Of a stretch of 64,000 nt of DNA, positions 24,421 through 35,721 are shown piece by piece. Made by a program: the position numbers and the translations under genes. The notes beneath the pieces were generated by a model. It was not told the DNA's origin. It ran no database searches and was given only the letters and a program-made list of their open reading frames with translations. This stretch comes from Rhodamnia argentea (Eukaryota > Streptophyta > Magnoliopsida > Myrtales > Myrtaceae): contig NC_063156.1 in NCBI RefSeq assembly GCF_020921035.1, positions 26,212,283 through 26,276,282 on the forward strand, written 5' to 3'. Every line of letters begins with the position of its first letter. The stretch's first letter is position 1.

Positions 24421-25432
24421 CGAAGGGGGGCAAAAAGAAGCCCTAATCACCCGAACGTCGGAGTCGCACCTCTCGCCATCGGAGGCCGGTTAACTAGTGC
24501 GAAGATAAACGAAAGGCGCCGATTCCTGACTAAGAACGCCACGAGCCAGTGAGAGTGACGGAGTGGGTGTTCTGGGTTTCGCGGCGGGTTTTGCCGCCAA
24601 AAGCACTGAACGACATCGAGCGAGTCCCGAGCGGTGGCAAATTCGTGAATACGAAGCGCCGGTGAGCCCACAATCGTAAAAGCATTTCAATCAAATTCTT
24701 CTGTGGGAATAATTACCAATTAATATCGATCATCTTGCTGAGATTATCACGTAAACAGGCGTATGCACAATCGCTAGAATTTGGTTTCGCGTGAAAATAA
24801 TCGTCCCGCGCTGTTATTCATTATTAAGGCCTCATTTATTTAAAAAACATCTTTTTAAAAAATAATGACTTAAATTGATTACAAAAATAAATAGACGAAA
24901 AAATATTTTTTACCATCTATGACAATATTTAAACATAAATTATTATCACTAATAAAAGTATTTTTCATTAATTAAATAAATTAAATAATATATAGTAAAA
25001 ATAAAATTATTTTTTACATATAATTCACTTTCTGCTAAATATAAATAAATCTACTAATCACAGTCATAAGCGACTAATTAACTAAAAGGAAAATATCGAG
25101 TTGCTCGAAATGGGATGAAATGTGAATCAAAAAAATTGTTTGACTCGTAATTCACCTTGATCAGAAATACCGTACCGTACGAAACATCGATTTTGGGCTA
25201 TCAAGCTCAACGATATTTTTATTAACATGTCGTATCGTACGAAACATCGATTCCGACCGTGGAGTCGACACATGGAATATCTTCTAGTAAGTGGTGATGT
25301 CTCCACCGTAACAAGTTTCTGCACTCGCACACAAAATACCGTTCATCGTCGGCCACACAAGACTGGAAGAAAACAACCAAAACCAAACGGGGACCTCCAA
25401 AGCAAAACGCGCCTCATGGAAAGCGGGAAAAG
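24421..25432. other. PMS1 promoter side and spacer to the SRPP gene
   Basis: The first part is GC-rich and is the PMS1 leader and promoter. From about 24826 (TAAGGCCTCATTTATTT) the sequence resembles the left end of the TAA-flanked PIF/Harbinger-like elements, but no right end is clear. Positions 25169-25193 and 25228-25252 share the direct repeat CGTACGAAACATCGATT. No gene is recognised. Confidence 0.45.
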
Positions 25433-26525
25433 CTATTGGGCCGTCGCAACCTCCCCATTCGCGGCGGCGGGCCCACGCTCCGCCTCGTCGAACGCCTTCG
25501 CGATCCGATCCAGCGGGACCAGCGGCAGGTAGCCCGACACCGGGTAGTCCCTCTCCGCCGCGTAGCACACCGCCCTGTTGTACTTCTCCGCCCAATAGGC
25601 CACCGTGGGCACGGCGATCTCCGCCACCTGGGGGAAGAGCGGCATCCCATTCAGGCGGCGCCAAATGGCCACCGCGTACTCCTCCGCCACAGGCTCGCAC
25701 TTCCCGTACATCTCCCTGGCCGCGGGCTCCAACCTCTTGTACCCGCTCCTCGCGGCGTCCGCAAAGCCGGCGCGCTGCACCTCCGACGCCATGGCTCGGG
25801 CTTGGGTCGACGCTTGCTTCACCAGCGACGGCACGAGGCTGTCCAGCTCGTGCACGTACTCGTCAACCTGCGAAGCAGGGGGAAAAAACAACACCTGAAC
25901 ATAGATTATCTCCATAGTTCATAACTGATACCAACGTTTCTTCATCCCAAGAAAATCGCCTGCAAACCGCAATGTCACCGAGCATACGCAACACTGACGT
26001 TATAGAAATATGAATAGATTTCCAGGACAAGAGGCAATTCGAGATTAGGCTACAAAACATGACATGCACCGTGTTCTCACAATGACCTTGGAGTCGATGA
26101 AGCGGAGGGCCTCGAAGGGCACGTGTTGGAACCTGTCGTACAGCGGCCCGACGACGGTCCTGACGGTGGCCTCGACGGTCTGGACGCCCGGCCTGAGCGG
26201 GCCGGAGTTCTCCTTGGCGAATTCGTAGAGGGTGGAGAAGCAGATCACCATGTAAATCGCGGCCATCTGGACGAAATCCAGGTACTTGAGCCTCCTCTCA
26301 TCGTACTCAACCTATACAACACGGAAAAACAGAAGGAATTCACCCCTTGGTTAGAAGTTCTGAGTTCTTCCGTCCTTTCGTGTTCGACAAAATCATCATT
26401 CGATTCTTCGCCTCCCACTCCACTCTAGTGGATTCTTTCAAGAGATGCATTTGAATTGCTCCGCGCATCGAAATCGGAAAACGACTTACGTTCTCCGTTT
26501 GCGGTTTGGGCTCGGAATCCGCCAT
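25433..26525 (-). CDS. REF/SRPP-family stress-related protein
   Basis: Rubber elongation factor/small rubber particle protein family. In non-rubber plants these coat lipid droplets and are tied to stress tolerance. Three exons, 26490-26525, 26087-26311 and 25433-25867, give 231 residues. Family signatures are YDERRLKYLDFVQMAAIY near the N-terminus, then VGPLYDRFQHVPFEALRFIDSKVDEYV, then LVPSLVKQASTQA, and AWAEKYN-type sequence (VAYWAEKYNRAV) near the end. No signal peptide is seen. The donor of exon 2 is uncertain: AAG/GTCATT at 26086 restores the usual SKVDE, while GTGAGA at 26080 would add two residues in frame. The C-terminus ends ATAQ. Confidence 0.9.
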
Positions 26526-27352
26526 CGTTCTTTCTCAAAACCCTAACGTCGTTGGGGATGCGAAAGACGCCTGCGAAGAACGCCTTCGCTGAGGGAAGTG
26601 GCAACCGTTATAAGGAGACGAGGGCTTGGTTTCCCGAAGGACGATCCCCCATCACGTAGGCGACGGTCTAACCCGAGGGAAAGCAACGGCTTCGCTCCAG
26701 TCCGAGCCGCGCTGCCACTTGGCGCGCGGTGATTGGCGATGTCAGGTCATGGGCATTCAACGTTGACGGCTTCCGCGCTGACGCTGGCGATAGCGTTACC
26801 GGGGACGGGTCCTTGAAAGCGGGTCCACTCGGGACACGTGGAGGGCGCTCGATCGACGGGCAATGAAGATAGTGACACGTGGCGTTGTCGGGAGATGGCT
26901 TGGTCACGGGGATTCGCGGTACGTGTCGTGTCAGCATGGTATGGGTAATGGGTATGGGGCATGGCGGTGAGGGTGGGGATCGGCATTGGCACGGAAGACG
27001 AGGCAAGCACGGGTCGGGCACGAGGTTCGAAGGAGATGAGAACCATCATATCTTACAAGATGAAATGTAAGAATAAAGATGAACATAGGAATACCGAGAT
27101 TGTTTCAATTATTTCATGAAAAAATCATCACTGGATCTGGACGTGACAGACTACTTGCAGTTGCCGTCGTTTAAGTATTTACGGTCCATTAATTTGAATA
27201 ACAACAATTTCTGACAAGTTATTATTTTATTTTTCGAATATTTGATTCACAAAAAATTTATTAATTTGCGAAAAAAAGTTCTCATTTGATTGAAAATAAT
27301 AATTCTAGATTAGGAGGGAAATGATTTTGAACAAGAAAATTATTTTTTCTAA
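26526..27352. other. SRPP promoter side and spacer
   Basis: About 26526-27060 is GC-rich and gene-like in composition but has no convincing coding frame. It should include the SRPP promoter and leader, with a CCCTAA motif near 26540. The rest is AT-rich. Confidence 0.45.
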
Positions 27353-27998
27353 GGCTCCGTTTGTTTTGTGAAATCTTTTTTCCAAGGAAAATATTTTTCA
27401 AATTTTTGGGTTCACATAAAATAAACTAGTTTACAAAAATATTTTCCACCAATAACAAAAAAATAGATTCAACGGTGGGTAAATGATACACTCTTTTTGA
27501 AAAGAGAAAATCATTTTCTTCATATTTTCTCCTTGCACTCCTTCGCCTATCTTTTCTTTTTTAATTATTTAAAAATATCCCAAATTTTAAATTTCCTTTT
27601 TTTTTTCTATTGCCGGTTGTTGGCAATCAAAGATGGGCAAGAGACAAGCCTCGCCATCCTCAAGCAAGCTCCACCTTGCTAGATTTGGCAAGGTCAAGCT
27701 TGCCTGAGGCCGACGAAGCTCTAACTCGACCTCGCCGGCTTAAGGTGAGTGGCCGCAATGGGTCATCGGTCGTCGCCGGGATCGGTGATCGGTAGAGAAA
27801 TTAAAAAAAATAAAAAATAAAATAAAAAATTCATTTTTTTGGTATTTTTCTCCTGAAAAATCAAAACCACGGAAAATATTTTCCAATTCATTTTCAGATC
27901 TCAGCCAAACATTTGAAAATATTGTCATTTTTTCGCAAAATGACTTTTCAAAAAATATTTTTTAAAAACGTCACATTTTTCGTGATACAAGCGGTACC
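27353..27998. mobile_element. PIF/Harbinger-like non-autonomous element (MITE)
   Basis: The left end GGCTCCGTTTGTTTTGTGAA and the right end (reverse complement GGTACCGCTTGTATCACGAA) are inverted repeats, flanked by TAA at 27350-27352 and 27999-28001. Subterminal GGAAAATATTTT occurs in both orientations. The core is GC-richer and codes for nothing clear. TAA target duplication plus GG...CC ends fit PIF/Harbinger. Confidence 0.75.
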
Positions 27999-28001
27999 TA
28001 A

Positions 28002-28979
28002 ATCACCAATTAAATAAAAATTAATTATTTTCTTCAAATTTGTCGTGAAAATTATTTAAAAGACTTTCAGGATAATAAACGCACCCATAGATTTTCATAC
28101 TGATGTTCTTATAACTAACACCATTAATTGGGGGAAAATGGACAGACCCTGGGCCCTCCGGGCCTGTCATTGTGGCATACTAGGCAGGCCCAGCCCGACA
28201 CTTGATGTGGGCCGAATCACTTTCTGAAAAGACTTGAAGCCCAATAGCTACTTATGACCGGGCCACGACGTTCCATGGGAAGCCAGTCACCAAGAGGTGG
28301 AAACGAAAATAAAGAAAATTAGGTGTGCACCGCATCACTTTCGCTCTAAAAATTAACTTCTGATCAAAAATTAATTTTTTTACTTTTATTTCTGGAGAGA
28401 TATATATATTTTTTTTTACTTTGCGTAATTAAAATGCAGAAGTTGATTTTTCGACATTTACTTATGGAGAGAAGTCATTTTTTTTTCTTTGCGCTATCAA
28501 AATGATTTTCGCTCCAGAAGTGTTGTCATACGCGCCCTAAAATTCTTGTGTTCTATTTCTTGTCCGGTTTGCTAACGAAACAAAAGAACACAAAGACAAT
28601 TTGGATAGAGTAGTTGAACATTTCTCCATAGTCATATGTCATTTTAGACATCGGATTAGGATACATGAATATTTTCACAACATGCTTAGGCATACGTACA
28701 ACAAGAAATATTTTGCAAACAGGGACCGTATATACGTAATTACTATACTTAATCTATACGTTCGTTTCCGTGGAAAACGAAAAAGGGAGAACCTTTGAGG
28801 CCTAATGGGAGGCTCTGACCTTCATCTCGTTGAAAGTTTCAGCCTACTTTGAAAGAAATATGAGCGACTCTATTTTTATTTATTCATCTATTTTATTTGT
28901 GGGATAGACATGTCTGGATTATTATTCCTTTTTTGCCCCTGGCACGAAGGTTGAACTAATTAACATATATTTTCTTTAA
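28002..28979. other. Intergenic spacer
   Basis: AT-rich sequence. A site-II-rich stretch (GGCCC, GGGCC) lies at about 28150-28265. No gene or clear repeat border is recognised. Confidence 0.4.
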
Positions 28980-29131
28980 GATGATCACTTATATTACTTA
29001 AAATAGTTAATAAATGAAAAATATTTCCTTTATTGATAATAATTTATGTCTAAATATTTTCGGGAACGACGTAAATATCATGATGATATTTTTCAAAATA
29101 TCCATTTTTCACAAAACAGACGGAGCCCGAA
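28980..29131. repeat. Right-hand fragment of a PIF/Harbinger-like element
   Basis: The end CACAAAACAGACGGAGCC near 29114-29131 matches the right termini at 37117 and 27998. The inner part resembles the element at 60150-60380. The left end is lost or too diverged to place. Confidence 0.5.
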
Positions 29132-29502
29132 TATATTCTTTATTTTCATACATCTTTTCCTTTGACAAAAGTGATGTTGAAGATAATATGTGTCGTGTGT
29201 CTCGGGACGACATCTTTCTCGTAGGGGCTATCCAGCCCCCCAGAAGTCGTGTAGGAATTATACGATTAACGAACTAATGATTCGAATTAGCACACAAATT
29301 AGAACGGAACCTGAAAAATTAGATACATGAGAACATAGAACAAGAACATAGGCGCGTCATTCCTCAACGAGAGCGACATGACGGCATTGTCTTGTCCATC
29401 ACGTACATCGCAGGATAGATAGACAGATAGAGTAGGTTGGTTGAGCAGAGGGAACCAAGAAGATCGAACAGCTAGATCGACAATGGGTTCGCACCGCTTC
29501 TC

Positions 29503-29877
29503 TTAGCTGCGACACTGCGTCACGGCGGAGCACGACCGGCTGTAAGGGTTGGCCTGCGCCCCCTGCTGGCAGTTGTAGTAGGAGGCGCCCCGCTGGGAGC
29601 ACGGGACCGTGTTCCGCTGCAGCGCCCCGTAGCTTATGTACTGCGTCGTGGCCAGCACCCGCCGGTTCACCTCCGTGTCCATGGCGAACTCGCCGTCCTG
29701 ATCGGCCATGCACTCAGCGACCGACCCCCGGCACGGGCCAAGCCCGGAGGAGGCGGCTGCAGCCACCCAGGCGAGCCCGTCGCCGCCGACGGCCGAGGCG
29801 GCGGACGTGGAGATGGAGGCCACGATGAGCGACGTGAGGAAGAGTATGTGGAGAGCGAGGAGAGAAGAAGAGGCCAT
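29503..29877 (-). CDS. RALF-type secreted signalling peptide precursor
   Basis: Rapid alkalinization factors are apoplastic peptide hormones sensed by CrRLK1L receptors such as FERONIA. This single-exon gene encodes 124 residues. A hydrophobic signal peptide covers about 1-29. A propeptide follows, then the subtilase (S1P) site RRVL at 72-75, so the mature peptide is about 49 residues. The receptor-binding YISYGAL is at 80-86. Four Cys of the mature peptide (93, 103, 116, 122) fit the two conserved disulfides, with SYYNC and PYSRSC around them. The propeptide carries two further Cys (49, 56). It looks like the RALF1/22/23/33 group. The gene is intact. Confidence 0.95.
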   Translation of the reverse strand: MASSSLLALHILFLTSLIVASISTSAASAVGGDGLAWVAAAASSGLGPCRGSVAECMADQDGEFAMDTEVNRRVLATTQYISYGALQRNTVPCSQRGASYYNCQQGAQANPYSRSCSAVTQCRS

Positions 29878-29939
29878 TTGGGATCGTTGGACTTGGCGTT
29901 GGTTTTGGCTTTGGTTTGATTAGTGGTCTAGCGACTTCG

Positions 29940-29947
29940 TTTTTATA
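29940..29947 (-). promoter_or_regulatory. TATA box of the RALF gene
   Basis: The minus strand reads TATAAAAA about 63-70 bp before the ATG at 29877. That spacing allows a leader of about 30-40 bases. Inferred from motif and position. Confidence 0.6.
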
Positions 29948-30824
29948 ATTCCATCTGGTATTGGTACGCGAGTCTTTTGGCGCATCGGACAAGAAACGAG
30001 TTTATAATTTGGGTTTGATTAATCTCATTAAGGACACTTGTTTCGGTCATAATCACCAAAATGCCACTTCACATGCAACCTCATATATGTACTTTTATCT
30101 CATTGCAATTCGTGATGATATTTGATTGGGAAATGCTTTCATGTCCGACAAGATCGTCAATTATTTTTGACTGTAAATCCACACATTATTATCGCGTATT
30201 TTGCATAAAGCGCTTATTAATTGAAAAATCGTTGGGTCGGAAATAATGACAGATCTGTTAGACTGTCGGGGTAGTAACTCATTTAAGGTAAACACAGATA
30301 TAATGTGAGTTACTTTTCAAAAATCAAAAGTTTGTCAAATTTTTAAATGGGTATTCAAAGCAAATTGATTTCATTAAATACTCCATAAAACTTTTGACAC
30401 GTCGAACTAACAAAAACATTAGAAACTCTTGGTATATCTTGACATCATTAGAAAAATAAAGTCTCGTACAGTAACAGACACGATTCACCTACCATGCCGG
30501 CATGCACTTATACGAAGCTTCGAGGATACTGTCGAGCAGAAAACATCGTAAGTGACGACGATCCTGCCTAGTTCTATTTTCTTGGTCTTCATTTCTGCAT
30601 TGTCTCATCTTTTGGGGTGGTAATGGATTAATGATTACTCAGGTCCATTGCTCTCTTACCTCAAGTCGAGCAGAGGTGCGAGGAAAAAGATCGAGCAATT
30701 CCTTCATTTTTTTCTCCTTAATGATCTAAGTCTAAAATCATTGGTAAAATTATGTCGGTGTTAAAATTATTAAACATTAAGTCAACGCTTTCATCTAACG
30801 GTTTAAACTTGAGTTAATAGCATA
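29948..30824. other. Intergenic upstream of the RALF gene
   Basis: AT-rich, with no gene that I recognise. It presumably includes distal promoter sequence of the RALF gene. Confidence 0.4.
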
Positions 30825-31080
30825 AATAATCCATGAACTTTGATCCAATATGCAATGTGGTCCATAAACTTTTAATTTATTTAATGTGATCCCTGAACTT
30901 TTGATACATGTTCAATTTAGTCCTTGAACTATATAAAATTGTTTAATGTTATCATTCTATTAATTCAAGTTTAAGAACAATACTAAATATTTTCATATAA
31001 TTCATGGGGCTAAATCAAATGTGTGCTAAAAGTCCAAGGACCACATGACACATCATATCAAATTTTTGGGACTATTGTGT
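30825..31080. repeat. Fold-back MITE, 'phrase' family copy 2
   Basis: Imperfect inverted arms carry the same phrases as the copy at 15776-16056, for example GTGGTCCATAAACTTTTAATTT and, on the other side, GGACCACAT. Borders are approximate. Confidence 0.55.
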
Positions 31081-31248
31081 CATTTTTTCTTTAAACTTTT
31101 AGAACGACTAACAATGATCCATAGAAATTTTCACATATAATGACGAGATATAAAATGTCAAGGATTCAAATATTTTCGAAACTTTGTGCACTTGTGGTGG
31201 CCTAGTACAAGATCGATACTCGGGCTTCTCAAGCCGAGTGTTAGGTTT

Positions 31249-31992
31249 TGTTGGATGCACGTGTGATTTATGTTAGAGAAGTCCAACATCAAAAAATTGA
31301 TGTGGTGTTGAGCAATTAACATATCCTAATTGGTCTATAACCCATTGACTTAAATTTTTGAGTGAAGATGAGTCCAACTGGATATGTTGATGGACTCTAA
31401 CTTGAGCTCCCTCTTGGCGATTTCCTTTAGTGAAGGTATCGGACTTTTCTGTTGCGTGTTTCTAACAATTGGTATCAGAGCCGATAGTTGATTGGTGGGG
31501 GGGCCCCTAATCTGTTCTAGTGCATGGCGAATATCTCAAAGAAGGAATATGGTGATCAATGCAATTTTGGAATAGCGTGGTATAACAATGCGGGCATGAT
31601 GGCAACTTTCATGATTCGGTCTAGAGAAGGAAGCCGAGGGTAAGGATGGGCATTGATAGAGATTCAAATTGAGATATTTTGATATAGAATGATACATAAA
31701 TTAAAAGTGAGCAGACCTAACACTAGAGTTGACACTTGAGGGGGAGATTGTTAGGACGCATGTGTGATTTGTGTTAGAGAAGTCCCACATCGAAGAATTG
31801 ACGTGGTATGGAGCAGTTAATGTATTCTAGTTTCGACAAAAAAAATCTTAATTGGCTCATAACTCATTGATTTAAACTTTTGAGTGAAAGTGTATCCAAC
31901 TGAGTATGTTGATGGGCTCGAACTTGGGCCTGGGCTCCCTCTTGCCAATATTTCCGGATGAAGGTATCGAACTTCTGTTGTGCTCTCCAAAT
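31249..31992 (+). mobile_element. TRIM retroelement with two short LTRs, PBS and PPT
   Basis: The left LTR (31249-31467, about 219 bp, TGTT...AACA) is followed by a primer-binding site TGGTATCAGAGC at 31470-31481, typical of initiator-Met tRNA priming. The internal region is under 300 bp and codes for nothing. A polypurine tract TGAGGGGGAGA (about 31737-31747) abuts the right LTR (31749 to about 31992), which parallels the left one throughout. The size fits a terminal-repeat retrotransposon in miniature. AGGTT occurs beside both ends and may be the target duplication. Confidence 0.85.
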
Positions 31993-34069
31993 AGGTTCAA
32001 GTCAAAATGCTACTTTGCAATGCACCGTAATATTTCTCTGTCGATCGAGAAGCTTGTCCCAAGATGGTCCGGCAGCGGTCCTATGTAGTTGGTATACTCT
32101 TTGAGTTTGAATATAACTCCCATGTACGAAGACTCTGCATGATAACTGTCGTGCAATTACTTGTGCATCGTGCGAGGCAGTTCGATCTTACCAATTTATA
32201 ATTCCTAAGATGCTAGAAACATAGCAACGCTGATTGCTATGCAAGGTGCCAAGAGGGAAGATAGGGCAATCATGTAATTATGGGGAGATTAATGGCTTCT
32301 TTCGCAAGATCCGCGTTCAGTCGACCAATGGCAAAGAGGAGGCAGCAGCGACGGTTCGAGGGGTTAGTCCAACCACCGTCATCAGTTCGGCTGTCTTTAT
32401 CTCTGCAACCCTTCTATTAGTCATTAGCATTATTTAAACCCTCAAGTGTTTGTTGCAATGCCAGTTCCAACCACGAAGACCAAAAATCAAATATCTATAC
32501 ATTGTTCATATTTATATATCTTTTCTTTGTGATCCAAACACGATGTGGTTTTGAATATTTGCAAATCCATTTTTTCCCCCTTTTTCCAAAATAAAAAGTA
32601 CTTGAGCTGGTTGAGAAAACCTGATAATCTTTTTTTTTTTTTTTGAAGTGATGTTGAACACCGGAAGTGGTCGCTCGAACAACTTGGTCATATTCAATAC
32701 TCGATAAAAATCGCGCAATGACAATTTAATGGGATCTGTCTTGTATGATATGTCAAACATTGCAAGAATTTAGGTAGGTTTTGAAGAAGTCAATCGTGCT
32801 TGTTTCTCAGCACCAAACCCACCGCGTTTGAATTGGTATCGAGTGTCCTCTAGAAGAGAACCCAGTGAATGACGATAGGAGTCCATGAAATTTAAATGAA
32901 AATGACCATTCAGAGTCCATATTAAGAATTTTATATTAATTACTCTGTCACTAATAATTTTACTAAGTATACGTTGATTTTTACAGTGGTTAAATGTTCA
33001 ATGAAAGTGAACATAATCGGGCTTTTGGGAAAAGAGAGCTCCACATGTTCTAGCCAAAGTTTAGTTTGCGGCACTCATAATACATCATTTACTCCATGTC
33101 AAGATCACATGGTATCCGCGTTTGAACGGAGTATGCAAGTAAAATGCTTAATTTAGTTTGATTTTTGCACATACAATTACAAATGTAAGAAAATAATACA
33201 AACATGATGTAATGATTTCTCACATCATCATGCCATCACTTTACCTTGTTTATTATATCAATTATGTCGCCTCAAGCGTCATAAACTCTTTTATGTTTCT
33301 CAAAGCAGGAAAAATTCAGAATATTAGCACCTGAATTTTAGTTTGAATGGACCAAGGGTAAAGTATAGCGAGATAGTATGTTGGAAAAGGAAAAATGAAA
33401 AGGGTAATTTGGAAAAGGGAGCCTTTAGCCCGATAGTCCGACAGAACTGTTAATTATTTTTAATCACACAATCTCCTAATCAATGAGTACTTTATGTAAA
33501 ACATGCGGTGATTGTTATGGATTTAATGTTAAGATTATATTATGCCTCACAATACTATCAGGAAAGCATTTTCCTTTAGAAAATGTATAAAAAAAAAGTG
33601 AGTAAAGTGTGATGTTGAAAGAAGCTTTATTAAAGTTGGTTTCTAAAAGTAGTTGGTAAGTTTAACGGGTGGGTAAGCAAGGCAAATAAAAATTGATAAC
33701 TAAATAGAGTAGTTTGTAAATTTTTAAAAAATGAAAGTTGGTAAATAAAAGTTAATAACTTCCTAAAAGAATTGATAAAGTTAATGCAGTTGTAGAAAGA
33801 CGAATAAAACCGGGTTAAACAAAATGGATGAATCACCAAACTAAGCCAAAAAAATGATGGTGACCAAGTCAATTGGAAGTAAATAGCTCAAAGCTACCTC
33901 GTAATTTAATCGAAAAACTCAGTAAGTCACTCAAATAAGATTACTAAATTCATATAGTAGTTAGTAAATTTAAGACGTTGGTAAAAAAGACAAATAAAAG
34001 CTGTTAATTTGAAAAAGGTAAAAATGAGTTGATAATTGCATAGCTTACTACAAGTTATCAAAAAATCAA
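31993..34069. other. Repeat-rich intergenic DNA, no gene recognised
   Basis: AT-rich sequence. A 67-codon open frame at 32234-32437 ends in a hydrophobic stretch but has no recognisable family. At 33640-34010, short phrases such as GTTGGTAAATA recur, which suggests an old degenerate repeat. Confidence 0.4.
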
Positions 34070-34640
34070 GCCAAACCCATTCCAAACATTTTACATTTGT
34101 GCCAATTCAACCCATTCGGTCAATTTTGGTCAGAAATCGTTGATGTGGCACAACCGATCTTGTTGTGAATAATTTTCATATATTTAATGAATTTTTTTTT
34201 ATTTCCTTTTTCTTTATTTTCTTTATTTCACTTTCTACTTTTTTTCTTCCGTTTTCCTCCAGTGGATCGCCGATCGGCCCGAGGCGAGGGCCGGAGGGGT
34301 CGACCTCACCGGCCTTTGGCGAAGCTCGCTCGCCCTCGCCGAGACGCGACCTTGCCGATCCTCGCCTCTAGCAGGTTGCCGCACTTAAGAAGGAAAACAA
34401 GAAAGAGAAAGAAAAGAAAAATAAAGAAAAAAATTGCAAAAAATATTAAAATACTATTAAAATCATCCACGTCGGTGCCGGCCGCCCCACATTAGCAATT
34501 TCTAGCCAAAATTGGCCAGGTGGACTGAATTGACACAAATGCAAAAGGTTTAGGACTCAGTTGGTAAAACAAAAAAATGGTTTAATACTAAATTGACAAA
34601 ATTGCAATAGGTTTATCATTTTTAGTAATTCTTTCCCCTT
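34070..34640. mobile_element. Fold-back element with GC-rich core (family A, copy 1)
   Basis: The left arm (from TTTGTGCCAATTCAACCCA) and the right arm (reverse complement, TTTGTGTCAATTCAGTCCA) are inverted copies of over 100 bp. They enclose a GC-rich core (about 34260-34380, CTCGCC-rich). The same arms occur at 62556-63440 and, one-sided, at 57911-58330. The arms contain the phrase ACGTCGG. It is non-coding, and its structure suggests a Mutator-like or fold-back element. Confidence 0.6.
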
Positions 34641-35718
34641 TCTCTTGACACAATGCTCCAGTCCTTGACAAAATTATCGACTAGGTAAGAATATTATAAG
34701 TTTCCGACCCCCCAAAAAAGAGAGAGAATATTATAAGTTCGGAGGTCTACGGGTTTCAAGGCTCAATCCCTTGATATGATCCCCCTGTTGGGTCGATCGA
34801 AGTTTTTAGTATCTCACGCCTTTTTGACCCAATTTCACATGCCAAAGATAGCTTTCTTCTTCCTCACCGTTGATTTGCGTGGAAAGCCAAAACAGGTCAC
34901 ACTGGCCAATGTGCCCCGTGCCTGAACAAAGCCGAGCTATCGAGGTATTACAATGTGATGGCACTCTTAAGGATCTAACATGATCTTCGCGAGTGGCAAC
35001 GGGTTAATGCGGAAGGGTGTGAGATTGTTATTCTAACGCTCGTCTTCACGCGTAAGTTGGATAGGTAAATGGTAAGGTAAATAGAGATCTGAAAAGATTT
35101 GAACTCTTGATTTATTGCTTTGATACCATGTGAGATTTTATAGAATTTCAGTCAATTATTTTAAAATTTTAAGCTATTATTCAGATAGGGGATTGGTAGG
35201 AGGCTATTCCCCTCCCAGTGCTTTGGTTATTATTACTGAGAAGGAAGAGAGGGATAATTTAAGAGCCCAATCGCCGTCATGATAGGTCATTGCAAGGATG
35301 CAACACTCTCTTGATCACTCACGAATCCTATGAATCCACTAAAAGAAATAGAGAAAGGAGGAAAGGAGGAAAAAAACAAGAAGACGAGGGAAACTTTCCA
35401 AAATCAATAACTCAATTGTATCTATTACAGTGAAAGACTCAAGGTTGTGTTTGGTTGTTCGAAATTCTAATCAGTATAAGATTTGATAAGACCGATGAGA
35501 AATCTTATAATACTACTATGTTGTATGTTCTACCAATTCTTTGCGGAATCGAAGTAATAAAGCTAGATATTTTCATTCCATATATATCTTCTCCATTATT
35601 TGGTAAAACTGCCATGTAAATGACAGATAAAAGTAAAGTTCTTGTCATCATTAACTCCCAAATCCAATAACCGAAAGAGGAAAACTCCCAAATCTGACAA
35701 CCTAAAAAATTAGCATAT
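34641..35718. other. Intergenic spacer
   Basis: No gene recognised. It contains a purine-rich stretch (about 35340-35395) and otherwise unremarkable sequence. Confidence 0.4.
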
Positions 35719-35721
35719 TAA

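Noticed and set aside
25436-25924. 162-codon plus-strand open frame over the SRPP gene
   Set aside because: It is the antisense of SRPP exon 3. The high GC content removes stops in several frames, and the minus-strand protein has clear family signatures.
32234-32437. Short open frame with a hydrophobic C-terminus
   Set aside because: Its length and composition are within chance for this region, and no splice partners or family motifs were found.
35100-35135. TTTGATACCATGTGAGA as a possible primer-binding site of a further retroelement
   Set aside because: No LTR pair or polypurine tract could be found on either side.
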